Assembly (NCBI RefSeq): GCF_024227435.1
Contig: NZ_CP100445.1
Location: forward strand, 310,001-374,000
From: Natrinema caseinilyticum
GTDB lineage: Archaea > Halobacteriota > Halobacteria > Halobacteriales > Natrialbaceae
Direction: 5' to 3'
DNA: 64,000 bases
Shown piece after piece: positions 8,270-16,882 of the stretch; position 1 is the first letter of the stretch; every line of letters starts with the position of its first letter. Below the pieces are notes generated by a model. That model was not told the origin of the DNA. It saw only the letters and a program-made list of their open reading frames with translations, and made no database searches. A program made the position numbers and the translations under genes.

Positions 8270-8521
8270 TCACATCGTCCGCTGATAGCCACACTCCGGA
8301 CAGTGTATTTCCCGTCGCCGAACGAGTAGTAGGCTCTCGCCGCATCGACAGGGTCCGCTGATCGACACTTCGCCCGTGTGCCGGACAACAGCGCGCAACG
8401 TGTTCTCGAGTCGCTGGACCCGGTCGCTCGTCTCCTCGAAGTCGGTGAGCGGTCGCTGAAAACGCGGCCGGCGGTGCCTCGTCCTGCTCGACCGCTCCCG
8501 GTATCCCATAGTCGTCCCCAC
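8270..8521 (-). CDS. small zinc-ribbon protein
   Basis: An 83-residue protein. An N-terminal basic region leads into a short helix (DRVQRLENTLRAVVRHTGEV), then a zinc ribbon CRCGESLLLVRRREIHCPECG (C-x-C ... C-x2-C). The ribbon sits at the extreme C-terminus. Typical of haloarchaeal orphan zinc proteins; the target is unknown. ATG at 8509 (fifth codon) is an alternative start. Confidence 0.65.
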   Translation of the reverse strand: MGTTMGYRERSSRTRHRRPRFQRPLTDFEETSDRVQRLENTLRAVVRHTGEVSISGPCRCGESLLLVRRREIHCPECGYQRTM

Positions 8522-8699
8522 CGTCGATGTAGAAACAAGCGTGTGGTGGTGCCTTGCAAGGGGATGAAGCGAGACGCGTCGGTGAGGGACCCGAGTCGTC
8601 CCGCTTCGGGAAACGGTGACGTCGAGTTACTGTGGTATCCGACGGGACCCGTCGTCTAGCTCACTCACGTGAATGGCCACCGTCCGTCCAGTGACAGTC

Positions 8700-8909
8700 T
8701 CAACTGCGGTCCGTGTCGATTGCCTCGAACTCGTACCAGATACCGATCAGTGTACCGACGAGAGGGAACACGAGGAGCGTCAGGCCGACGGTTTCGAGCC
8801 ATCCGCTAGTCCCCGCGACGATAAAGCCCCCGAACCACGCGAGGATCAGGGTCCCGAGGCTACCGAAAGCGATGAGCAGTAACAGGAGACGATCGGTGAG
8901 TTCACTCAC
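8700..8909 (-). CDS. small two-helix membrane protein
   Basis: A 69-residue protein with two hydrophobic spans (about residues 8-30 and 38-60), a short N-terminal polar start and an acidic C-terminus (EFEAIDTDRS). The family is not recognised. The hydrophobic pattern and clean start and stop support coding. It lies just left of the transposon insertion site at 9090. Confidence 0.6.
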   Translation of the reverse strand: MSELTDRLLLLLIAFGSLGTLILAWFGGFIVAGTSGWLETVGLTLLVFPLVGTLIGIWYEFEAIDTDRS

Positions 8910-9089
8910 GTGCGGGGAGTCGCCCCCCTTTCTGATAAGCGCCGAGCCTGAACTGGCCCGTCCACGGTCGTCTTCCGACCCAGCCCACGGGATCCGCTCG
9001 ATAGACCGGCAGCCGTCTCTCGCCGACCGGCCGCCGAGCGGTCTCCGGGTATGGAATCCAGGAACGGGGTACGACGTGACTCGGAAGCG

Positions 9090-9097
9090 ATCGGTTC
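9090..9097. repeat. target site duplication, left (ATCGGTTC)
   Basis: Eight bases identical to 11332-11339 on the other side of the 2.2-kb element. An 8-bp duplication is what the ISH1 group of IS5 makes. Confidence 0.75.
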
Positions 9098-9149
9098 GGC
9101 TCTGTTGAAATCCTCAGAGGGTTACACGTTCGCCCGATAGTTTGATCGG

Positions 9150-9971
9150 ATGCAGGCCCTCCCGAAATCGCGGTTACTCCAGTTCGTTGAGAAGGCGTAT
9201 CACTTGGCTCGTCGAGCTGTTGCTCGCTACTCTTCAAAGTTCTCGAAACAGCGGTACACACTTCACCAGCACATCGTCTTGCTCTGTCTCAAGGTACGAA
9301 AGAACACGACGTACCGGATGCTGATCGATGAACTCATCGAGATGCCCCGGGTTCGGAATGCCATCGGCCTTGAGGAACTCCCTTCACCCTCAACGCTTTG
9401 TAAAGCGTTCAGCCGACTCGATATGGCGGTTTGGCGCGTTCTACTCAACCTCTCGGTCACACTCCTCCCGACCAACGGTGTCGTTGGTATCGACGCCTCC
9501 GGCTTTGACCGCAGTCACGCCTCGAAACACTACACGAAGCGAACGGAGTTGACGATTCAACAGTTGAAAGTCACGCTCCTCGTAGACACGAGAGCGAATG
9601 TTATCCTCGATTTGCACGTAACGACGACACGAAAACACGATTCACAGATCGCACCGACGCTCGTCAAGCGGAATACCGCTGAAGTTGCGATTCTTCTTGG
9701 CGACAAGGGATACGACGACGAGAAGATTCGCACGGTAGCCCGTGAAAACGGTGTACGTCCGCTCATCAAGCACCGCGAGTTTTCGTCGCTTCACAAGGCG
9801 TGGAATGCTCGACTAGATGCCGACCTCTACGGTCTGCGGAGTCAGAACGAGACAGTGAACTCTCGACTCAAACGCAGGTATGGAGCATTCGTCCGCTCAC
9901 GACACTGGTGGAAGCAGTTCCGTGAACTCGTTGTCGGCTGTCTCACTCATAACATCGAGAAGGCACTCTAA
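9150..9971 (+). CDS. IS5-family (ISH1-like) DDE transposase
   Basis: A 273-residue transposase with the DDE triad visible: D in GVVGIDASGFDRSH, D in ILLGDKGYDDEKI, and E in RSQNETVNSRLKRRYG with the following R. The N-terminal helices (SSKFSKQRYTLHQHIVLLCL) are typical of the haloarchaeal IS5 branch. Length is full and no frameshift is seen, so it may be active. It sits 52 bp from the left terminal repeat. No right terminal repeat occurs close to its stop; the matching end is 1.36 kb away beyond two passenger genes. Confidence 0.9.
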   Translation: MQALPKSRLLQFVEKAYHLARRAVARYSSKFSKQRYTLHQHIVLLCLKVRKNTTYRMLIDELIEMPRVRNAIGLEELPSPSTLCKAFSRLDMAVWRVLLNLSVTLLPTNGVVGIDASGFDRSHASKHYTKRTELTIQQLKVTLLVDTRANVILDLHVTTTRKHDSQIAPTLVKRNTAEVAILLGDKGYDDEKIRTVARENGVRPLIKHREFSSLHKAWNARLDADLYGLRSQNETVNSRLKRRYGAFVRSRHWWKQFRELVVGCLTHNIEKAL

Positions 9972-9999
9972 ATAGAGAGATCATAGATCGAAGTCTCCC

Positions 10000-10340
10000 T
10001 TACAGCCAGCCCTCTGGCAGTTCGTCCTGATGCCGGTCGATCAATTCGAGGAGGGGGCGTAACTCATCGAATGCGGGGCCTCGTGTGACGACGTTCTTCT
10101 CGCGGTTCCATTCGATGAGGCCAAGTGACTCAAGTTTCGGGAGGTGGGTGTGCGTCATCGCCATGAGCATCTCCTCTAACTCCTCGTCATCCGTGGTCAG
10201 GTCGTCGGGGATCGCTGCCTCGTCTTCGGGATTGTGATCGAGGAGCGTCATCAGGAGCCGCCTCCGGTAGGGATTTTCCAACAGGCCAAACGCTTCCTCA
10301 GACGTGAGTGCTCCGACCGCTCTCTCTCTCTCTCTCTCAT
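10000..10340 (-). CDS. winged-helix regulator (DUF7344-like), currently out of frame with its start
   Basis: The frame encodes a haloarchaeal regulator domain (SEEAFGLLENPYRRRLLMTL, then THTHLPKLESLGLIEWNR), about 106 residues to a C-terminal EGWL. The best start, ATG 10338-10340, is preceded by GGAG and a TATTTAAA promoter, but is followed by (GA)9 and is one frame off. With (GA)8 it would read MRERERAVGALTSEEAF in frame. An in-frame ATG further up (10482, overlapping the upstream gene's stop as TAATG) would add a basic, unfamily-like segment that runs through the TATA box. Passenger gene of the transposon. Confidence 0.65.
10321..10338. repeat. (TC)9/(GA)9 dinucleotide tract at the regulator start
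   Basis: Nine perfect TC units directly abut the complement of the ATG at 10338-10340. The unit length of two means each slip shifts the frame. Loss of one unit would restore the regulator frame. Confidence 0.9.
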
Positions 10341-10481
10341 GATTCTTACTGGGGGCTCCTTTCGGGAAGTCCGTCCCTGTAGTACAACCGCTTTTTAAAT
10401 ACTCCGCCAGTTGTCGACGCTGACGGTGGACCGTGCGTTGGGAATCCCGATATCGGGGGCACGCGTGGAGGAGACTGGGCA

Positions 10482-11135
10482 TTAGTCGGGTTTCGCTGCG
10501 AGCGCTTGGTCGACGACGGTGTCGAGCGCACGGCGCATTCGTTGAGAGGCGGCGTTCGGACTGATGCCGATGAGATCGGCGATTTCGCCGAGTTCGATGT
10601 CGCGTGGGATGTGCCAATACCCCTTCGCGTGAGCAGTCGCCAGAATGTCGTACTGTTCGCTACTGAGTTCGCCTTCTTCGAGCGGCTCACTAGGGATCGT
10701 GGGATTGTACAGTGCCTGCAACTGGAACTGGATGTCATTGTCGTGGCAGCGTTGGCGGAAGTCACCGAGCATCGACCGGTTTGCGAACTGGAGGCGAAAG
10801 TTCCAGCGATTCGCACTCCCTTCGGCGATCAGGACTTCGGCACGGCTCTCGATCATCGGCTTGATGAGCGCATCGATTTCGGTGCTCCAGCGAATCTCGA
10901 AGAGATGCCGTCCGTCGGCCTCCGTGAGCAGGTTGACCTCCTCTGCCAGTGGATCGCCGCGAATCGTGGCCTCGACGTCATCGGGGTTTGCCCCGTCAAC
11001 CCAAAACAGGGGGATGATCCCGTCTCGAAGGGGGATGACACGGACGAGTTCGATCTCGATGTCGGAATACTGTTCGAGGAGTTTTCCGAGCGCGAACTGG
11101 TCAGCCGGTATCTCGATATCGGTAATAACGGTCAT
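10482..11135 (-). CDS. HTH-10 (Bat-type) transcription regulator, transposon passenger
   Basis: A 217-residue stand-alone HTH-10 regulator of normal length. The N-terminal part (MTVITDIEIPADQFALGKLL, DIEIELVRVIPLRDGIIPLFWV) is the usual ligand/sensory half. The C-terminal HTH-10 is LSSEQYDILATAHAKGYWHIP followed by IELGEIADLIGISPNAASQRMRRAL. Start chosen at 11135 because residues before it are unlike the family. It lies leftward inside the IS5-type element and its stop overlaps an ATG in frame with the next passenger regulator (TAATG), so the two could be co-transcribed. Targets are unknown. Confidence 0.85.
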   Translation of the reverse strand: MTVITDIEIPADQFALGKLLEQYSDIEIELVRVIPLRDGIIPLFWVDGANPDDVEATIRGDPLAEEVNLLTEADGRHLFEIRWSTEIDALIKPMIESRAEVLIAEGSANRWNFRLQFANRSMLGDFRQRCHDNDIQFQLQALYNPTIPSEPLEEGELSSEQYDILATAHAKGYWHIPRDIELGEIADLIGISPNAASQRMRRALDTVVDQALAAKPD

Positions 11136-11447
11136 ATCCGTACGTACGCTCCACACGGCATTATCGCTAGCCCTCGGAGTCAGTGAGGATCTACTGCCCG
11201 GTAGCTCTGAGGGCAACGTATTTAGGCGTCGGTGAACCGATCCAGGCGACCTCCCGAGGTAAACGTCGCCTCCTTACCATACGGCTGTTTCAGCGGGGAG
11301 ATTATCGAAATAATGGGATTTCAACAGTGCCATCGGTTCGGTTCGCACACCGGATCGCCGGTTCGTCGCCGAGTAACGTTTCACAAACATAACGGATATA
11401 GTACATTACCGATGGGATCAAATATGTGCGTAAACAATAGAGAGCGT
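11136..11447. other. transposon right end and promoter region
   Basis: Contains the promoter of the passenger HTH-10 gene, the right terminal repeat (11315-11331), the right target duplication and, beyond it, the promoter region of the SPW-repeat gene. No gene is seen. Confidence 0.6.
11332..11339. repeat. target site duplication, right (ATCGGTTC)
   Basis: Identical to 9090-9097 and directly adjacent to the right terminal inverted repeat. Confidence 0.75.
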
Positions 11448-11843
11448 ATGAGCCGAACAGAAACCGCGGACGATGCATCGGTGCTGGTCGAACGAACCGC
11501 CGGATTGACGGCGGTTCTCGGCGTGTTCGTCATGCTATCGGCGGTCGTTTTCACCATTACAGACTATATGGGGATTCACAACGTCGTCGTCGGTGCTGTA
11601 GTCGCGGTTATCGCCTCGTATCAGGCCTATCGGACCGGCGAAAAACGATCGCCGAGCGTCGTTATCGCCGGCGTACTCGCGTTGCTCGGAATCTGGATCG
11701 TGGCCTCCCCGTTCGTCTTCGGCATCGAGCGCGAACTGGTGATCGGGATCAACAGTCTCGCCGGGGCGATCATCGCGATACTGTCGCTCGTCGGTGCCTA
11801 CGGCAGCGTCCGAACGTCGAATACGACCGCCTCGAGGGCGTAA
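11448..11843 (+). CDS. SPW-repeat membrane protein
   Basis: A 131-residue protein with four hydrophobic spans. The segment GIWIVASPFVFG matches the SPW motif of small two-unit membrane proteins common in haloarchaea and actinobacteria. The start at 11448 gives a short polar N-terminus (MSRTETADDASVLVERTAG) before the first helix. Function is unknown. It lies just right of the transposon. Confidence 0.75.
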   Translation: MSRTETADDASVLVERTAGLTAVLGVFVMLSAVVFTITDYMGIHNVVVGAVVAVIASYQAYRTGEKRSPSVVIAGVLALLGIWIVASPFVFGIERELVIGINSLAGAIIAILSLVGAYGSVRTSNTTASRA

Positions 11844-12025
11844 GACAGCCACGGAATTTTCGCGGCGCAATATTTCGGACCGGAGTGTGGCGGCGGCCGA
11901 AGTGCGAGGAACCGAGTCGTCGGTTCGGCTTCGACTCACGGTTCGGAACGCGTCCGGTGCGTGGTTTTTCGGTGGAACCGTGACGGCAGTCCGCGATGAT
12001 GGTTTCGATGGTCGGTCGTGTGGAC

Positions 12026-13015
12026 TCAGGCGATGGAGAAGACACCGATCGTGACGAGGATGAACGCGGCTTTCAGACAGACGTTGACGACGACCACCTT
12101 CGTCCCGAACGCCGCCCCCCAGATGCCGAACTGAAACGGTATCGACCGCTTGACCGTTCCGATCGTCAACGAAACGAAGCTTCCCAGGAGAAGGGTGATC
12201 ACCGCTTCCTCGGGCGTCAGCGCGTCGCCGACGAGGGGGGCGACGGTGATCGCGCCGGTGGTCGGATCGACCAGCGAGACGAGGATCACCGGTATCGCTG
12301 CTCCCGGGAGCCCGAGCACCCCGGCCAGCGGTGCCACGACGGTGGTCGGATCGTCGAGACCGACCGCTTCGAACGCCGCGAGGATCCGATCGGCGTACTC
12401 GAGCGCGACGACGACGAGCGAGTACACAACCAGCAGTCGGGGGACGATCGAGCGCAGGCGCTCCAGAGTACTGACGCCCGCGTCGGAGAGCGTCTCGCGG
12501 ATCGTCTGGTCCCCTTCGTCGGGCGAATCGGGTTCGATGTCACTGCCATCGTACTCGTAGCCGCGCAAGAGGACGGCGCCGGCAACCAGACCGACGAGAG
12601 AAATTGCAAGCGAGATGCCGGCTCGCGCACCGACGTAGAGCAGCCCGACCCGTACGCCCAGAATCGGTACGAGAACCGGCCCGTAGTACGTGAAAATGTG
12701 CTGGACGAATCCGAAGAACGTGTTGGTGACGACTGCGATGAGGGTCGCCCGATCGTCGAGGAGTCCCTCCTCGCGGAACTCCGCGAGCATCCCGTAGCCC
12801 GCGGTCACCGAGACCGCGTTCGTGAGGATGGCGGTGCCGACTTCTCGGGGGAGGTTGGCCGGTTCCGTGAGGACGCGACCCGCGCGGGCGACGAACGCGA
12901 CCACTCCGAACTCCACCGCGACGTTCGCAAGCCCGACACCCGCGCCGATCAACAGCGAGATCGTCAGCACGCGCGGGAGGACGTCGCCGACCAACACGGA
13001 AACGAGCGATGGCAC
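12026..13015 (-). CDS. nucleoside-recognition-domain membrane protein
   Basis: A polytopic membrane protein of about 330 residues with paired gate-like domains (VARAGRVLTEPANLPREVGTAILTNAVSVTAGYGML ... FGFVQHIFTYYGPVL in the first half; VVAPLAGVLGLPGAAIPVILV in the second), as in archaeal nucleoside-recognition (SpmA/SpmB-like) proteins. The transported substrate is unknown. The frame extends upstream to 13150, over the divergent neighbour's start. GTG at 13015, just before the first hydrophobic segment, is the most sensible start. It shares a divergent promoter region with the FMN reductase. Confidence 0.7.
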   Translation of the reverse strand: MPSLVSVLVGDVLPRVLTISLLIGAGVGLANVAVEFGVVAFVARAGRVLTEPANLPREVGTAILTNAVSVTAGYGMLAEFREEGLLDDRATLIAVVTNTFFGFVQHIFTYYGPVLVPILGVRVGLLYVGARAGISLAISLVGLVAGAVLLRGYEYDGSDIEPDSPDEGDQTIRETLSDAGVSTLERLRSIVPRLLVVYSLVVVALEYADRILAAFEAVGLDDPTTVVAPLAGVLGLPGAAIPVILVSLVDPTTGAITVAPLVGDALTPEEAVITLLLGSFVSLTIGTVKRSIPFQFGIWGAAFGTKVVVVNVCLKAAFILVTIGVFSIA

Positions 13016-13133
13016 GCCGCTCAGTTCGAATTGGAACAGGAAATGGTCGTCGGATCGCACGCCGACGACTCCCGTCGTGTACGCGACTGCGACATTCCGG
13101 CAGCTTTTCTTGCTCCCCGACGTCCCCGTATCC

Positions 13134-13727
13134 ATGAGCGACAGCGACATCCACGTGGCCGCGATCTGTGGGAGTCTCCGGGACGGAAGTCACACTCGGG
13201 CCGCACTCGAGCACGCACTCTCGGCCGCAGAACGGGCCGGAGCGACCACTGAACTGCTCGACCTGCGGGAGTACGAACTGCCGATCTTCGACGCCGACCG
13301 CGACCGCGCGAACGCGGGCGACGCGGAGTTGCTGGCGACTCGCGTCCGCGAGGCCGATACGATCATTCTCGGGTCACCGATGTACCACGGTTCGTACGCC
13401 TCGCCGCTCAAAACCGCACTCGACTACTGCGGATTCGACGAGTTCGAGGACAAGACGGTCGGCTTGCTGGCGGTCTCGGGCGGTTCGTTCCCCGTGACGG
13501 CGCTCGAGCACATGCGGTCGGTTGCCCGAGCGCTGAACGCGTGGGTCATTCCGCACGAGGCGGCGATTCCGAGCGCGAACTCGGCGTTCCACGACGGCGA
13601 GTTCGTCGATTCGAGTCTCGAGACGCGCGTGACGACGCTGGGCCGACGGGCCGTCCAGTACGCGGCTATCGAGCCCGATCCGGATTCCTTCGAGAGCGAT
13701 CAGAACGTCGGCGCGGAAGGAAAATAA
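13134..13727 (+). CDS. NAD(P)H-dependent FMN reductase
   Basis: A 197-residue flavodoxin-fold reductase of the NADPH-dependent FMN reductase family. The FMN phosphate loop is GSLRDGSHTRAAL, followed by DLREYELPIFDAD, the conserved GSPMYHGSYASPLKTALD and LLAVSGGSFPVTALEHM. It reduces FMN or quinone/azo-type substrates in the cytoplasm. The start gives a normal N-terminus (MSDSDIHVAAICGSLR). It is divergent from the nucleoside-recognition protein; no functional link is evident. Confidence 0.9.
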   Translation: MSDSDIHVAAICGSLRDGSHTRAALEHALSAAERAGATTELLDLREYELPIFDADRDRANAGDAELLATRVREADTIILGSPMYHGSYASPLKTALDYCGFDEFEDKTVGLLAVSGGSFPVTALEHMRSVARALNAWVIPHEAAIPSANSAFHDGEFVDSSLETRVTTLGRRAVQYAAIEPDPDSFESDQNVGAEGK

Positions 13728-13754
13728 CCGTTCACCGGGCCTCGAGACGTCGTT

Positions 13755-14411
13755 TCAGGTGGCGAGGAGCCGTTGAAACCGGCGCTGGTGTGCGAGGAAC
13801 GCGAAGAGTCCGAAGACGAAGCCGCCGATTTGCAGGGCGACGATCCGGATGGAGACCGTCATACCGACCACCGTGATCGGTGGTGACGACAGGCTCCACG
13901 AGGTAAACCAGGCCGTAACGAGCAGTATCGACGCGCCTGTCGCCATCAGTAGCGCCGGCACCACGGGCGTGAACGACGTCCTGCAGTTCGATCGGAGCCG
14001 GAAGACGTGCCGTTCGAAAACGAACTGTGTGGTGAGGATACCGGTCAAGACGACCGTCCCGATGACGATTCCGAGACGGTCGCCGACCAACTCGGCCACG
14101 AGCAGCCAGAGGACCCATCCGGTGGTGAGAACGAGTGCTACACCGAGGCGGCGAGGTTCCAGCAGGTCGCCGAGGTCGCTCACTGTCGCACCGAAGACGC
14201 CTGAGCGGAGCAACGACCCACAGAAGAGCACACCGAGGCCTGCGAGCGCTGTCGACGTCGTCCGCGAGTCGACGACGAGGCCGAACCAGATACCGACAGC
14301 GAGCGTTTCGATGGACGCGGCCGAGAGGGCGGCGGTAACGCCGACGACGCGACGACGCGTCGTTTGACCGAGAACCTCAGGCTGGCGCAGAACGCTCATA
14401 CTCTGTCCCAT
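13755..14411 (-). CDS. polytopic membrane protein of unknown function
   Basis: About 218 residues with six or seven hydrophobic spans, arranged in pairs and ending in RRFQRLLAT. No motif is recognised. The start could be ATG 14411 (MGQSMSVL) or 14399; the frame runs further up to 14474. Hydrophobicity and codon use indicate a real gene. Confidence 0.6.
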   Translation of the reverse strand: MGQSMSVLRQPEVLGQTTRRRVVGVTAALSAASIETLAVGIWFGLVVDSRTTSTALAGLGVLFCGSLLRSGVFGATVSDLGDLLEPRRLGVALVLTTGWVLWLLVAELVGDRLGIVIGTVVLTGILTTQFVFERHVFRLRSNCRTSFTPVVPALLMATGASILLVTAWFTSWSLSSPPITVVGMTVSIRIVALQIGGFVFGLFAFLAHQRRFQRLLAT

Positions 14412-14474
14412 TGCGGAGGCATCCCTTTCGTTATGGTAGCCATTATGCCGTGATAGAGCAGAAATTGTGGCCAT

Positions 14475-14903
14475 TATCCCTCGCGGAACGGAAATCGCCG
14501 ATCGTGATGGCTTTACTGAATGAAACAGTTGCTGTAGACACTACTGATGTGACTTGAGCCGAAACAGTCTCAGTTGTCACCGTTTATCGATCCGACCGAG
14601 ACCGCGGTCGTATTTCGTCCCGGAGACGTTTCGGACCGGGGGAACGATCGCCACCGATCGGGTACGGCGCCGACGTGAAAACCGAGTTGAAACCGCCTTT
14701 TCGAGACCGTCACGCGATTCGTGACTCGCTGGTCGACGTTTCGAAGTCGTGTTCGACAGATCGATACTCGGCTTCGATCCGGGCTGTGACGAACAGTGTA
14801 ACCGTTTCCTGAACGATTAGCCGACGAATAATGCGGGGTCGAAAGCTCCCCACGTCGGAAACAGTGGATAGAACTATGTGCGGCGGTGTGGTCGTGGCGG
14901 ATT
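14475..14903. other. no gene recognised
   Basis: About 430 bp between divergent genes. It is AT-richer near 14500-14570 and again near 14820 (ACGAATAATG), consistent with promoters. No conserved frame or RNA is seen. Confidence 0.45.
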
Positions 14904-15470
14904 ATGCCTGAGACGGACCAACAGGACAAGACACTATCCGAGCTCATCGTCAAAGAGGCGGTCAACCAGGGGATGGATTCGCCGATGCGCGACTCTATTC
15001 TCGAGGCTGTCGAAGAAGCTGACGGCTCGAAGTCCGGCGGACGGATCCCGCTTGCGGGGGCGCTGGTGGGCCTGGGTGCGGCCGTCGGTTTTCTCGCGGG
15101 CCGACAATCGCACGAATTCGAAGGGACCCCGATCGAGGAGGTCGAGGAGCCCGATATCATCGAAGACGTCCGAGAGTCTGCCGAGGAGGCGGCCTCGTCC
15201 ACGGCGACACCCGACGAGGTCGAGGTAGAAGTCGAATCCGAATCGCGGCGGCTGCCGAAATTGTTGCTCGTGGTGGGTGTTCTGGCCGGGGCCGCGTTTC
15301 TCCGACGGCGGCTCTCCGGCGGCGAAGAAGAGGAGTGGGAACCGATCGAGGAGTTCGAACCGGCGACGGGCGGGGAAACGGAGGAAGAACGGGCCGAACC
15401 GACCGAGGAGAGCGTCGAGGAATCCGAGGAAACCGAAGGGGAGAAACTGGAGGACGAGACCGAAGAGTAG
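14904..15470 (+). CDS. acidic two-helix membrane protein, hypothetical
   Basis: A 188-residue protein. A soluble start (MPETDQQDKTLSELIVKEAV) leads to one short hydrophobic segment (PLAGALVGLGAAVGFLAG), a Glu-rich linker, a second (LPKLLLVVGVLAGAAFLRRR) and a very acidic tail of Glu and Thr. The arrangement suggests a membrane anchor with acidic loops. The family is not recognised; similar proteins are common in haloarchaea. ATG 14904 is chosen over the GTG or ATG at 14886. Confidence 0.7.
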   Translation: MPETDQQDKTLSELIVKEAVNQGMDSPMRDSILEAVEEADGSKSGGRIPLAGALVGLGAAVGFLAGRQSHEFEGTPIEEVEEPDIIEDVRESAEEAASSTATPDEVEVEVESESRRLPKLLLVVGVLAGAAFLRRRLSGGEEEEWEPIEEFEPATGGETEEERAEPTEESVEESEETEGEKLEDETEE

Positions 15471-15669
15471 GCGGCCGCAACCGGCCGAAGACGATTGACT
15501 CGGGAGCGTCCGAACGCTCTCGGACCCCGGACAGGGCCGGTAGTTCGTCGGGACCGGACTGCTTGTAACGCGTTCTACTGGCTCAGGATCACGTCGCGTT
15601 CGTGGATGATCGCTCGAGTCGTCGCGCTGACGAAGGAGCTAAGGGAGCGACGCCGACACTGTGAACGCA

Positions 15670-16722
15670 ATGGAGACGACCCACCGGGTGTTCGTCGGTG
15701 ACTCGCGCGATCTTTCGCAGGTAGCGGACGACTCCGTCGAACTCGTCGTGACGTCCCCCCCGTATCCGATGATCGAAATGTGGGACGACCTCTTTACCGA
15801 ACTCGATCCGGCGATCGGCGACGCGCTGGCGTCGGGAGACGGACGCGGGGCGTTCGATGCGATGCACGCCCAACTCGAGTGCGTCTGGGACGAACTCGAG
15901 CGGGTGCTGGTCGACGGGGGGATCGCCTGTATCAACGTGGGTGATGCGACGCGGTCGGTCGACGGAAGTTTTCGGGTCTACCCGAACCACGCCCGGATCC
16001 TCGGCGCGTTCGAGCGACGGGGATTCGAACCGCTGCCTGATATTCTCTGGCGGAAACCGGCCAACAGCGCGGCCAAGTTCATGGGCAGCGGGATGATCCC
16101 ACCGAACGCCTACGTCACCCTCGAACACGAGTACGTCCTGGTGTTCCGGAACGGCGAGACGAGCCGCGAGTTCGAGCCGCGAGCCGACCGACGGTACGAG
16201 GCGGCGTACTTCTGGGAGGAGCGCAACCGCTGGTTCTCCGACGTCTGGACCGACGTCACGGGCGAACTGCAGACGATCGACGAGGGGGACGAGAAACTCC
16301 GGGAACGCTCGGCGGCCTACCCGCTCGAGATCCCGTACCGTCTACTCTGTATGTACTCGACCTACGGCGACACCGTCCTCGATCCGTTCTGGGGAACCGG
16401 GACGACCACGCTGGCGGCGATGTGTGCCGGCCGACATTCGATCGGCTTGGAACTCGAGGAGGCGTTCCTCGAGGTATTCGACGAACGGGTCGATGACGTC
16501 CCCGCCCTGTCGCAGTCGATCGGCCGGACGCGCCTCGAGCGCCATCGGGCGTTCGTAGAGCGCCGCCGAGAGGAGGGCGAGCCGATTTCGTACGACGCCG
16601 AGTATTACGAGACTCCGGTCGTGACGAAAATGGAGCGCGGGATCAGACTTCGGAAGGCGCGAACGGTCGATCGGACCGAAGACGGCTATCGGGTCGAGCA
16701 CGCGCCACTCGGGGAGGAGTGA
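15670..16722 (+). CDS. zim: DNA methyltransferase, Zim-type CTAG methylase
   Basis: A 350-residue beta-class amino-methyltransferase: the catalytic motif TSPPY comes first (residues 28-32) and the S-adenosylmethionine motif DPFWGTGTT near the C-terminus (238-246). The central segments CINVGDATRSVDGSFRVYPNHARI and WRKPANSAAKFMGSGMIPPNAYVTLEHEYVLVF closely resemble, from memory, the widespread haloarchaeal orphan methylase Zim, which modifies CTAG at N4-cytosine. No restriction endonuclease gene is adjacent, as expected for an orphan enzyme. GTG 15661 is an alternative start three codons upstream. Confidence 0.85.
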   Translation: METTHRVFVGDSRDLSQVADDSVELVVTSPPYPMIEMWDDLFTELDPAIGDALASGDGRGAFDAMHAQLECVWDELERVLVDGGIACINVGDATRSVDGSFRVYPNHARILGAFERRGFEPLPDILWRKPANSAAKFMGSGMIPPNAYVTLEHEYVLVFRNGETSREFEPRADRRYEAAYFWEERNRWFSDVWTDVTGELQTIDEGDEKLRERSAAYPLEIPYRLLCMYSTYGDTVLDPFWGTGTTTLAAMCAGRHSIGLELEEAFLEVFDERVDDVPALSQSIGRTRLERHRAFVERRREEGEPISYDAEYYETPVVTKMERGIRLRKARTVDRTEDGYRVEHAPLGEE

Positions 16723-16882
16723 GGTCTCGTCCCGGAGGAGACGCGTTCGTGTCTGGTCGCGAGGCGTCCGCTGCTCCGGGAACGACGCAGCTGGTCGGTT
16801 CCGGATGTCGAGCCAGTATCGGCCCGGTTCGCGAACGTGAAACCGACGCGAAGTTTTTACCTCCGCCGACCTCAGCAGAAGT

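Larger units (their letters stand above)
9098..11331. mobile_element. IS5/ISH1-group transposon with passenger regulator genes
   Basis: The left end GGCTCTGTTGAAATCC (9098-9113) matches the complement of the right end (11316-11331, GGCACTGTTGAAATCC) at 15 of 16 bases. Both ends are bounded by the same 8-bp direct repeat. Inside, the rightward transposase gene fills the left 0.9 kb. The remaining 1.36 kb, far more than an ordinary IS5 element carries after its transposase, holds two leftward regulator genes. The layout matches a transporter-IS with passenger genes. The alternative is two unrelated ends that by chance share termini and flanks, which is unlikely. Confidence 0.75.

Noticed and set aside
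11996-13252. A 418-codon plus-strand frame
   Set aside because: Antisense to the nucleoside-recognition membrane protein, without hydrophobic pattern or motifs of its own.
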